Assembly (NCBI GenBank): GCA_903862415.1
Contig: CAIOYD010000010.1
Span: 37,209 to 101,208, forward strand
Length of the DNA stretch: 64,000 nucleotides
Reading direction: 5' to 3'
Source of the DNA: an uncultured Oxalobacteraceae bacterium
Lineage (GTDB): Bacteria > Pseudomonadota > Gammaproteobacteria > Burkholderiales > Burkholderiaceae_D
Below the pieces are notes generated by a model. That model did not search any database and was not told the origin of the DNA. It saw only the letters and a list, made by a program, of their open reading frames with translations. Positions 57,318-64,000 of the stretch are shown here, piece after piece. Positions within the stretch are counted from its first letter, which is position 1; every line of letters starts with the position of its first letter. Made by a program: the position numbers and the translations under genes.

Positions 57318-58247
57318 ATGCCTACCATTACACTTAAAATTGATGTCGATACTTACCGCGGGAGCCGCGAAGGTACGCCCAATTTAGTGCGTATGCTGAC
57401 CCGCCATCAAGCCCATGCAACTTTTTTATTTTCTCTCGGACCCGACCATACCGGCTGGGCCCTGCGACGCGCCTTCCGGCCTGGCTTTTTTCAAAAAGTT
57501 TCACGCACATCCGTCCTCGAACACTACGGCCTGAAAACCCTGATGTACGGCGTGCTGCTGCCAGCACCTGATATCGGCACCACCTGCGCATCACAACTGC
57601 GCGCAGTTCTGGACGCCGGTTTTGAATGTGGCATACACACCTGGGATCACGTCCTCTGGCAAGACAATGTCAGACACCGTGGGGCTACCTGGACCAAAAA
57701 GCAAATGCAAAAATCAGCTCAGCGTTTCAAGGAAATTTTTGGTGTCGCACCAGCCACCCACGGTGCCGCCGGTTGGCAAATGAACTCTTGGGCCTTTGCC
57801 GAACTCGATCGCCTCGGCATTCGTTACGCATCAGACGGCCGTGCTCAACTCAACGACGATGGCAGCCTGGCCGATCCATCCATCGGCCCCTACTATCTGC
57901 CAGAAAGCAGCTGTATTCAGATGCCAACCACCTTACCGACGCTCGATGAACTGCTCGGCAGAACCATCAACGGCGTGGTGATCGACTTGGATAACATCGC
58001 CCAACACATCTTAAAGTTAACAGAACAACCACGCGACCACGTATTTACCTTGCATGCCGAACTTGAAGGACAAAAACTTGCCCCCATATTCGACAAGTTA
58101 CTCGCAGGTTGGCAGGCACAGGGATACCGCTGTACATCCATGGCCGACTATGCCCAGGCAATTACGCAACAACATACAACCATAGCAACCCGTGCGCTCC
58201 GATGGGCAGAAATACCAGGCCGGTCAGGCGAGCTGATCATGGCCTGA
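57318..58247 (+). CDS. arnD: 4-deoxy-4-formamido-L-arabinose-phosphoundecaprenol deformylase
   Basis: Polysaccharide-deacetylase-fold enzyme of 309 residues that removes the formyl group after lipid loading, making the transfer irreversible. Metal and catalytic motifs: LKIDVDT at the N-terminus, GIHTWDHVLW (HxxxH type) in the middle and FTLHAELEG near the C-terminus. It is the last arn gene; arnE and arnF, which flip the lipid-linked sugar, are not found here. Confidence 0.92.
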   Translation: MPTITLKIDVDTYRGSREGTPNLVRMLTRHQAHATFLFSLGPDHTGWALRRAFRPGFFQKVSRTSVLEHYGLKTLMYGVLLPAPDIGTTCASQLRAVLDAGFECGIHTWDHVLWQDNVRHRGATWTKKQMQKSAQRFKEIFGVAPATHGAAGWQMNSWAFAELDRLGIRYASDGRAQLNDDGSLADPSIGPYYLPESSCIQMPTTLPTLDELLGRTINGVVIDLDNIAQHILKLTEQPRDHVFTLHAELEGQKLAPIFDKLLAGWQAQGYRCTSMADYAQAITQQHTTIATRALRWAEIPGRSGELIMA

Positions 58248-58308
58248 GCCACTTCAAAAGGCAGCGGCAAGCGAATGACACATCATCCACTACCCATAGG
58301 AGATTACG

Positions 58309-58776
58309 GTGACAGTTAGCCTCAACCACAGCCTGACCAGTTTTTCCGCATCAATGACCGGTGAAAAATCCTTCAACCTGTCTGACTATGAAGGCAAAAC
58401 CCTGGTGCTTTATTTTTACCCCAAAGACAATACCCCCGGCTGTACAACAGAAAGCATCGCCTTCCGCGACTTATATCCACAATTTCAGGCGGCCAACTGC
58501 GTCATATTCGGTCTTAGCCGCGACAGCCTGCGCTCGCATGAAAACTTCAAACAAAAACTCGCTCTTCCCTTTGAACTGATTTCCGATCCGGACGAAACCC
58601 TGTGCCAACTGTTTGATGTCATGAAGATGAAAAATATGTATGGCAAACAGGTGCGCGGAATTGAACGCAGTACATTTGTGATTGACGGCAATAGTAAAAT
58701 AGTGAAAGAATGGCGTGCAGTCAAAGTAAATGGACATGTCAACGACGTACTGGAATTTGTCAGTAACTCACACTAA
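58309..58776 (+). CDS. bcp: Bcp/PrxQ-family peroxiredoxin
   Basis: Thiol peroxidase of 155 residues. The start is GTG with AGGAG six bases before it. The peroxidatic Cys45 lies in PKDNTPGCTTESIAFRD; the resolving cysteine that E. coli Bcp has at position 50 is Ile here, so the enzyme is 1-Cys-like or resolves through another thiol (Cys61 region, AANCVIFGLS). It lies between arnD and phoH on the same strand. Confidence 0.9.
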   Translation: MTVSLNHSLTSFSASMTGEKSFNLSDYEGKTLVLYFYPKDNTPGCTTESIAFRDLYPQFQAANCVIFGLSRDSLRSHENFKQKLALPFELISDPDETLCQLFDVMKMKNMYGKQVRGIERSTFVIDGNSKIVKEWRAVKVNGHVNDVLEFVSNSH

Positions 58777-58786
58777 TTGAAAATTA

Positions 58787-58848
58787 AAACCACCTACCGA
58801 AGGGCCGTTATTGGAACATCAGCTTCCAGGCGGTCTTTTTCATTTCCA
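58787..58848 (+). terminator. Possible terminator or leader structure before phoH
   Basis: An imperfect long stem can be drawn between ACCACCT (58790 region) and AGGCGGT, enclosing a small TGGAA / TTCCA stem, followed by TTTTTC. The pairing has a mismatch, so this is weak. Confidence 0.3.
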
Positions 58849-58869
58849 TCCGTGTAAATTGGGGTACTA

Positions 58870-60570
58870 ATGCCACTTCCTAAAATGCCAAGCAAACCAG
58901 CCGTAATTTTATCCAAAGAAGATTATCCAAAGGCGAGTGTTAAATCGGCAGCAAAACCCACGGCCAGTCAGGTTGCCAAAACCCCTGCGCGCTCCAAGCC
59001 CGCCGTGTTACTCAAACCAGCCCCGGCAGTCATCCCTGTGGTTGCAGAAAAATCTGCCCGAGCACCAGCAGTACAAGCAAAAGCCGCTGCACCTGCGGCC
59101 AACCCCGTCAGTTCAGCCATCACCCGACATAAATCCGGCACCAGTCGTGCGGCTGATAAAAGTGGCAAAACCAAATTATTTGTGCTCGATACCAACGTTT
59201 TAATGCACGATCCATCATGCCTGTTCCGTTTTGAAGAACATGACATCTATTTGCCGATGATCACCCTCGAAGAACTCGACAATCATAAAAAAGGCATGTC
59301 AGAGGTAGCGCGTAACGCCCGTCAAGTGTCACGCTCACTCGATGCTCTCGTTGGTGACGATGACAAACAGGATATCAGCACAGGCATTCTGTTATCCAAA
59401 CTGGGTAACAAAGAAGCCAAAGGGCATTTACTGTTTCAAACCAAACTGCAAAATATCGATTTACCCCAGGGATTACCAGTAGGTAAAGCCGACAACCAGA
59501 TTCTGGCCGTGGTACGCGCACTCGAACTCGAATACCCCAACCGTCCGGTGGTCTTGGTCTCCAAAGATATCAACATGCGCATTAAAGCGCGTGCTTTAGG
59601 CCTGCCAGCAGAAGATTATTTCAATGATCATGTCATGGAAGATTCAGATCTGCTCTATACCGGCCTGGTACAGCTGCCTCTGGACTTCTGGAACAAACAC
59701 GGCAAAGGGATGGAATCATGGCAGGAAAGCCGCAATGGCGTCAGCACCACCTTTTACCGCGTCACCGGCCCCTTCATTGCCACCCTGTTAGTCAATCAAT
59801 TTGTCTACCTTGAACCCAATAACGGCGAATCCTCGTTCTATGGACAGGTAAGACAAATCAATGGCAAAACCGCGGTGCTGCAAACCCTGCGCGACTTTGG
59901 CAATGCCAAACACAGCGTCTGGGGCGTCACCTCCCGCAACCGTGAACAAAACTTTGCCCTGAACTTATTAATGGATCCGGAATGCGACTTTGTCACCCTC
60001 TTAGGTCAGGCCGGCACAGGTAAGACCTTGCTCGCTCTGGCGGCAGGACTAGCTCAGGTACTCGAAACCAAAACCTACAACGAAATCATCGTCACCCGTG
60101 TCACCGTCCCCGTGGGCGAAGATATCGGCTTTTTACCTGGCACGGAGGAAGAAAAAATGTCGCCATGGATGGGTGCCTTTGACGACAACCTGGAAGTACT
60201 CAATAAGTCTGATAACGATGGCGGAGATTGGGGCCGGGCAGCCACCCAGGACCTGATCCGTTCCAAAATAAAAATCAAATCACTCAACTTTATGCGTGGA
60301 CGAACCTTCGTCAACAAATTCCTGATTATCGACGAAGCCCAGAACTTAACTCCAAAACAAGTTAAAACCCTGGTTACACGTGCCGGTCCCGGAACCAAAA
60401 TTCTTTGTCTGGGCAACATCGCTCAGATCGACACCCCTTACCTGACCGAAGGTTCCAGTGGGCTAACCTATGTAGTTGACCGTTTCAAAGGCTGGGCTCA
60501 CAGCGGCCACATCACACTCGCACGCGGTGAACGTTCACGCCTGGCAGATCACGCCAGCGAGGTTTTGTAA
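58870..60570 (+). CDS. PIN-PhoH fusion ATPase (PhoH2/YlaK type)
   Basis: 566-residue protein. The first about 100 residues are low-complexity, rich in Ala, Lys and Pro. Then a PIN ribonuclease domain (Asp107 in LDTNVLMHD, ITLEELDNHKKG, DNQILAVVRALE, VSKDINMRIKA) and a PhoH-type P-loop ATPase with Walker A GQAGTGKT (379-386), Walker B LIIDEAQNL (Asp488) and the TRAGPGTKILCLGN segment. PhoH2 proteins are described as RNA helicase/RNase enzymes in actinobacteria. A clear terminator follows. Confidence 0.93.
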   Translation: MPLPKMPSKPAVILSKEDYPKASVKSAAKPTASQVAKTPARSKPAVLLKPAPAVIPVVAEKSARAPAVQAKAAAPAANPVSSAITRHKSGTSRAADKSGKTKLFVLDTNVLMHDPSCLFRFEEHDIYLPMITLEELDNHKKGMSEVARNARQVSRSLDALVGDDDKQDISTGILLSKLGNKEAKGHLLFQTKLQNIDLPQGLPVGKADNQILAVVRALELEYPNRPVVLVSKDINMRIKARALGLPAEDYFNDHVMEDSDLLYTGLVQLPLDFWNKHGKGMESWQESRNGVSTTFYRVTGPFIATLLVNQFVYLEPNNGESSFYGQVRQINGKTAVLQTLRDFGNAKHSVWGVTSRNREQNFALNLLMDPECDFVTLLGQAGTGKTLLALAAGLAQVLETKTYNEIIVTRVTVPVGEDIGFLPGTEEEKMSPWMGAFDDNLEVLNKSDNDGGDWGRAATQDLIRSKIKIKSLNFMRGRTFVNKFLIIDEAQNLTPKQVKTLVTRAGPGTKILCLGNIAQIDTPYLTEGSSGLTYVVDRFKGWAHSGHITLARGERSRLADHASEVL

Positions 60571-60593
60571 TTTAACCCTTGCCCGCACTCATG

Positions 60594-60621
60594 AAAACCA
60601 CCGAAATGGTGGTTTTTTTTT
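60594..60621 (+). terminator. Intrinsic terminator of phoH
   Basis: 8-bp stem AAACCACC / GGTGGTTT with loop GAAAT and a run of nine T, 24 bp after the phoH stop. Confidence 0.9.
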
Positions 60622-60830
60622 GGGCATTACCCACAACAAAAAAGCAATCCCGGTAAAACTTTCTGCAACACTGCGGGATTTCCCTAGGGTGACAGTCGAT
60701 CCATTCTGCGTTTATCCTTATCAGCTCGCAGCCAAGCCAGACTGGCATATTTTTTTGCGTCCTTAAAACCATCACCCCCCCAGTCTGAAGTCATTTCTAC
60801 CTTAACTAGCAATATTAATATTGGAACAAA

Positions 60831-62237
60831 ATGAATACTTCCACCACTCCTGACGGAGAACTCAAACGCGGTCTCAGCGAACGTCATATACGCATGATGG
60901 CCATTGGTGCCTGTATCGGCGTTGGACTGTTTTTAGGCTCTGCCAAAGCCATAGAAATGGCCGGCCCAGCGATTTTGCTGGCCTATGTCCTTTGTGGCAT
61001 GGCCATTCTGGTTATTATGCGTGCCCTCGGCGAAATGGCTGTTCATACACCGGTTTCCGGTTCTTTTAGCCGTTACGCAGAAGACTATTTAGGACCGCTG
61101 GCAGGCTATTTAACCGGCTGGAGTTACTGGTTTATGTGGATAATCACCTGCACCACAGAAATTACCGCGGTCGCGATATATATGGGTTACTGGTTTCCCG
61201 ATATACCGCGCTGGATCTGGGCGCTGGCCGCACTAGCGAGCATGGGCAGCGTCAATCTAATTGCCGTCAAAACCTTTGGTGAATTTGAATTCTGGTTTTC
61301 ACTCATTAAAGTCATCAGTATTATTGCCATGATCATCGGCGGCATCGGCATCATTACGATGGGCTTGGGCAACCATGGTGTCGCCATAGGAATTTCCAAT
61401 TTATGGGAACACGGCGGCTTTATGCCCAATGGAATTACCGGCGTACTAATGTCGATGCAAATGGTGCTGTTTGCCTACCTCGGTGTTGAAATGATAGGTG
61501 TCACTGCCGGAGAAGCCGAGAATCCGGAAAAAACAATTCCTCAGGCCACCAATTCCGTATTTTGGCGCGTGGTTATTTTTTATGTTGGTGCCCTGTTCGT
61601 GATTTTGGCGATTTATCCATGGAATCAAATCGGCACACAGGGAAGTCCCTTCGTGATGACTTTTGAGCGTCTGGGCATTAAAACCGCTGCCGGCATTATC
61701 AATTTTGTGGTCATTACAGCCGCACTGTCATCCTGCAATGGCGGCATTTTCAGCACTGGCAGGATGCTCACCATGCTGTCAGTAAATGGCCATGCGCCAA
61801 AATATTTCAGCAAAATATCAAAAAACGGCGTCCCCCACCTCGCATTGCTATCAACGATGGTAATTTTACTATTCGGCGTATTTTTGAACTATTTAATTCC
61901 AGAAAACATCTTTACCCTGCTCACATCAATTGTTACCGTTTGTGGCATCTGGGCTTGGGTAATGATATTACTGGCACAACTTAAATTTAGAAAAAGTCTG
62001 ACGCCAGAAAAAAATGCTCTGCTCAAATACAGAATGAAATTATGGCCGATAAGTTCATATCTGACCTTAGCCTTCCTGACCTTCATTATTATTTTAATGG
62101 CATATCACGAAGAAAGCCGAATTGCTCTCTATGTGGGCGGGGGTTTTTTTTCCTTCCTTATCGCCATTTATTATCTGTATGGATTAACACCCCCAATACC
62201 CATATCAGAGAACAAATCTACAAAAGAAAACAACTGA
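60831..62237 (+). CDS. Amino acid permease (AAT family of APC superfamily)
   Basis: 468 residues with 12 predicted membrane helices. Seen: the N-terminal RGLSERHIRMMAIGACIGVGLFLGSAKAI motif of the AAT family, the FLGSAKAIEMAGPAILLAY helix 1 break and EMIGVTAGEAENPEKTIPQA after helix 6. It resembles the ProY/CycA/AroP group; the substrate cannot be fixed from sequence. GGA lies 7 bases before the ATG. A long hairpin follows at the 3' end. Confidence 0.92.
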   Translation: MNTSTTPDGELKRGLSERHIRMMAIGACIGVGLFLGSAKAIEMAGPAILLAYVLCGMAILVIMRALGEMAVHTPVSGSFSRYAEDYLGPLAGYLTGWSYWFMWIITCTTEITAVAIYMGYWFPDIPRWIWALAALASMGSVNLIAVKTFGEFEFWFSLIKVISIIAMIIGGIGIITMGLGNHGVAIGISNLWEHGGFMPNGITGVLMSMQMVLFAYLGVEMIGVTAGEAENPEKTIPQATNSVFWRVVIFYVGALFVILAIYPWNQIGTQGSPFVMTFERLGIKTAAGIINFVVITAALSSCNGGIFSTGRMLTMLSVNGHAPKYFSKISKNGVPHLALLSTMVILLFGVFLNYLIPENIFTLLTSIVTVCGIWAWVMILLAQLKFRKSLTPEKNALLKYRMKLWPISSYLTLAFLTFIIILMAYHEESRIALYVGGGFFSFLIAIYYLYGLTPPIPISENKSTKENN

Positions 62238-62241
62238 CCAA

Positions 62242-62275
62242 GAATAGTTTTCCATCGAGCGGTGGAAAACTATTC
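62242..62275. terminator. Bidirectional hairpin between the permease and DUF1415 genes
   Basis: Perfect 13-bp stem GAATAGTTTTCCA / TGGAAAACTATTC with an 8-nt loop, 5 bp after the permease stop. It overlaps the last two codons and stop of the convergent DUF1415 gene. Confidence 0.75.
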
Positions 62276-62839
62276 CTCCCGTGACGATGGCGGAAATAAA
62301 GCATTCCATCCCATCAAACCCAAACCAGTCAGGGTATCCATGTTTTTTTGAAAAATTTCATCGGTATCCGGATACGAATCAACAGCCCGGTCTATGCTTT
62401 CCTCGCGCAATAAATGCAAGGTTGGATAAGGCGAACGATTACTGTAATTTTCAATATCATCAGATTGACTACCGGCAAACTGATATTGCGGATGAAAGCT
62501 GGCGATTTGCAAAATACCATCTGCATTCAACTCTTCGAGCAAGCTATCGGCCACATCTAAAAAATCATTAAAATCCAAAAAATCTGATAACACATACGGA
62601 TGAATCAACAACGTCGTTTCCACCTCAGACATATCCGTTTTTAACAAGAATGAAATTTCACGCAAAAGTTCGGAATGTAATTCACGGGTTGTGCGCGCTT
62701 CACTGACAACATACCGAATTTGTTTTTTCACATGCACTGCTTTGGCAAATGGACACAAATTTAAACCAATAACAGCCTTTTCCAACCAATTCTGGGTTGA
62801 AGACAAAATCTCTGCAGATGAATTCACTGGCATGCTCAC
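62270..62839 (-). CDS. DUF1415 family protein
   Basis: 189-residue soluble protein. Seen: WLEKAVIGLNLCPFAKAVHVKKQIRYVVSEA, the DUF1415 N-terminal motif with its LCPFA cysteine, and ILQIASFHPQYQFAG and YTNRSPYPTLHLLRE-like segments typical of the family. Function unknown. It is convergent with the permease and shares a hairpin at its 3' end. Confidence 0.88.
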   Translation of the reverse strand: MSMPVNSSAEILSSTQNWLEKAVIGLNLCPFAKAVHVKKQIRYVVSEARTTRELHSELLREISFLLKTDMSEVETTLLIHPYVLSDFLDFNDFLDVADSLLEELNADGILQIASFHPQYQFAGSQSDDIENYSNRSPYPTLHLLREESIDRAVDSYPDTDEIFQKNMDTLTGLGLMGWNALFPPSSREE

Positions 62840-63038
62840 TCAATTAAAAAATCATGGCAGTAAGTGTACACCTCGATCCAGCTTAAAAAAATAATAAAAT
62901 TCAGTAAAAAAATCTTAAAAAAGAAATCCAACTGAAGCAAACACAGTGAGTCATTTCCCGACAATGTGGAAAGTCCCAATAGATAATTGAACAACAAATC
63001 TGGATACTGAAGATAATCCAACAAATTTTTTCAATTCA

Positions 63039-63605
63039 ATGTCAATTCTCACGACCCCACGTTTACGCCTCGAACCCTACACCGATGCACACCTAGAGGG
63101 ATTACATCTCATCAACAGTAACGAAGAAGTAATGCGGTATATAACAGGAAAACCCGTTTCATATGAAGAGACTAAAGCACACATCGAACTAACCAAAGAA
63201 CTTTGGCGAATCAATGGATACGCATCATGGTGTTTTATTGAAAAAATGACCAATCAAATCATTGGCACAGGAGGAATACAACACCTGGAATTTAATCAGG
63301 AAAATCCACTGGAAATCGGCTGGCGAATTTTACCTTCAAAATGGCATCAGGGATTTGCTACTGAAGCAGCACAATGCATGATGAAGTATGCATTTGATGC
63401 CCGCGGACTTGAAATTTTATATTCAGTATGCCATCCAGACAATATTGGCTCGGAAAAAATAATGCGCCGTCTTGACATGACGTTCAGGGGAATCGAAAAA
63501 TGGTACGATCTCGATACAAAAGCGTACCAGATAACCAAGGAACAATATCAAAAAAATCAGCCGAAACATGATGCAACACTAAAAATGACAGCTGTATCCA
63601 ATTAA
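63039..63605 (+). CDS. GNAT family N-acetyltransferase (RimJ/RimL-like)
   Basis: 188-residue acetyltransferase. Seen: the N-terminal TPRLRLEPYTDAHLEGL typical of the RimL-like subgroup, the acetyl-CoA-binding segment IGWRILPSKWHQGFATEAAQ (here WHQGFA fills the QxxGxG/A position) and VCHPDNIGSEKIMRRLDM. The substrate may be a ribosomal protein or a small molecule. Codons are more AT-rich than in the upstream genes, hinting at a less typical origin. It overlaps the convergent transglycosylase by 4 bp. Confidence 0.88.
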   Translation: MSILTTPRLRLEPYTDAHLEGLHLINSNEEVMRYITGKPVSYEETKAHIELTKELWRINGYASWCFIEKMTNQIIGTGGIQHLEFNQENPLEIGWRILPSKWHQGFATEAAQCMMKYAFDARGLEILYSVCHPDNIGSEKIMRRLDMTFRGIEKWYDLDTKAYQITKEQYQKNQPKHDATLKMTAVSN

Positions 63606-64000
63606 AAATGATCAACCAAAGCCATAACCCGTGAAACATAAGCCTGTGTTTCAGGATAAGGTGGGATGGTATTTTTATACTTCGCCACCGAACCCTCACC
63701 CGAGTTATAGGCAGCAAGGGTAAGCTCAAGATTATCATTAAACAAATCCAGCAATTGTTTAACATACAGTGCTCCAGCACGAACATTTTCCTCCGGCACA
63801 TATAACTGCGTGACACCAAATCGCATTGCCGTAGCAGGAACTAATTGCATCAACCCCAGAGCACCTTTGGCCGAAGTTGCTAAAGGATCATAGGCAGATT
63901 CAACTTGAATAATGGCATGAAGTAATTTCTCATCCACACCAACTTCATCTGCAATTGTTTTAATTAAATTGGAAAATCGGTAGGAATTATTTTTAACCAA
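63602..64000 (-). CDS. Lytic transglycosylase, SLT domain (5' end outside window)
   Basis: Peptidoglycan-cleaving lytic transglycosylase of the Slt/MltC type. 132 residues are visible and the frame remains open to base 64000, so the N-terminal part, probably with a signal peptide, is outside. Catalytic Glu in HAIIQVESAYDPLA, then GALGLMQLVPATAMRFGV, the AGALYVKQLL segment and LAAYNSGEGSVAKY, the full set of SLT motifs. The 3' end overlaps the GNAT gene by 4 bp. Confidence 0.92.
   Translation of the reverse strand: MVKNNSYRFSNLIKTIADEVGVDEKLLHAIIQVESAYDPLATSAKGALGLMQLVPATAMRFGVTQLYVPEENVRAGALYVKQLLDLFNDNLELTLAAYNSGEGSVAKYKNTIPPYPETQAYVSRVMALVDHF

Noticed and set aside
1-64000. CRISPR arrays, tRNA or rRNA genes, IS elements and prophage
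   Set aside because: No regularly spaced repeats, T-loop-like sequences in gaps, transposase or integrase genes were seen; a dedicated search (tRNAscan-SE, CRISPR finder, IS profiles) could still find something small.

Overview
The window looks like chromosomal DNA of a betaproteobacterium, most likely Burkholderiales and near Oxalobacteraceae. This is an inference from gene content and order: an AlgZ/AlgR-like LytTR pair divergent from argH, a paired cyanophycin synthetase locus, a full iscRSUA-hscBA-fdx operon, a B12-dependent ribonucleotide reductase, an arn lipid A operon with ArnA split into two genes, and alaA-hom next to a Mth938-like gene. Coding density is high and most genes sit in short operons. 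I saw no rRNA, tRNA, CRISPR array, insertion sequence or prophage.

Layout. 1-6.2 kb: the 3' part of a CusA-type metal RND pump, a LytTR response regulator with its sensor kinase, and argH. 6.2-7.6 kb: a two-gene operon of a short chemoreceptor-tip-like protein and a di-iron ODP/metallo-beta-lactamase protein, behind a perfect FNR box. 7.7-10.2 kb: an orphan LivK-like binding protein and a YihY-family membrane protein. 10.2-18.2 kb: the cyanophycin locus, with a DUF1854 protein, an ABC exporter carrying an N-terminal zinc ribbon, a CphA homologue with a degenerate P-loop, and a complete CphA. 18.2-23.6 kb: the isc operon with an IscR site in front. 23.6-29 kb: a PAS-PAS-kinase-REC-REC protein and a truncated NRPS (formyltransferase, relic condensation region, adenylation), both on the minus strand. 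29.4-34.2 kb: class II ribonucleotide reductase and a sensor kinase. 34.4-35.1 kb: a toxin-antitoxin pair with a palindromic operator. 35.2-40.3 kb: thyA, folA, a DUF4337 protein, a MipA/OmpV protein and an arginine/lysine/ornithine decarboxylase. 40.4-47.5 kb: an HD-GYP protein, a PstS-like periplasmic protein with an outer-membrane porin, a small unknown gene, a seven-bladed beta-propeller lipoprotein and a diguanylate cyclase. 47.5-50.8 kb: an HExxH membrane protein, hom and alaA. 51-58.2 kb: Mth938-like gene and the arn operon (arnT, arnB, arnC, arnA formyltransferase, arnA dehydrogenase, arnD). 58.3-64 kb: peroxiredoxin, PIN-PhoH ATPase, amino acid permease, DUF1415, GNAT and a lytic transglycosylase cut by the window end.

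How it fits together. Arginine recurs: argH makes it, the CphA locus stores it as cyanophycin, and the decarboxylase may consume it. Redox and oxygen control is visible in the FNR box, the ODP protein, the IscR site and the oxygen-independent class II reductase. The features most worth following up are the FNR-controlled receptor-tip/ODP pair, the cyanophycin-linked ABC/DUF1854 module with its P-loop-dead CphA paralogue, and the truncated NRPS.
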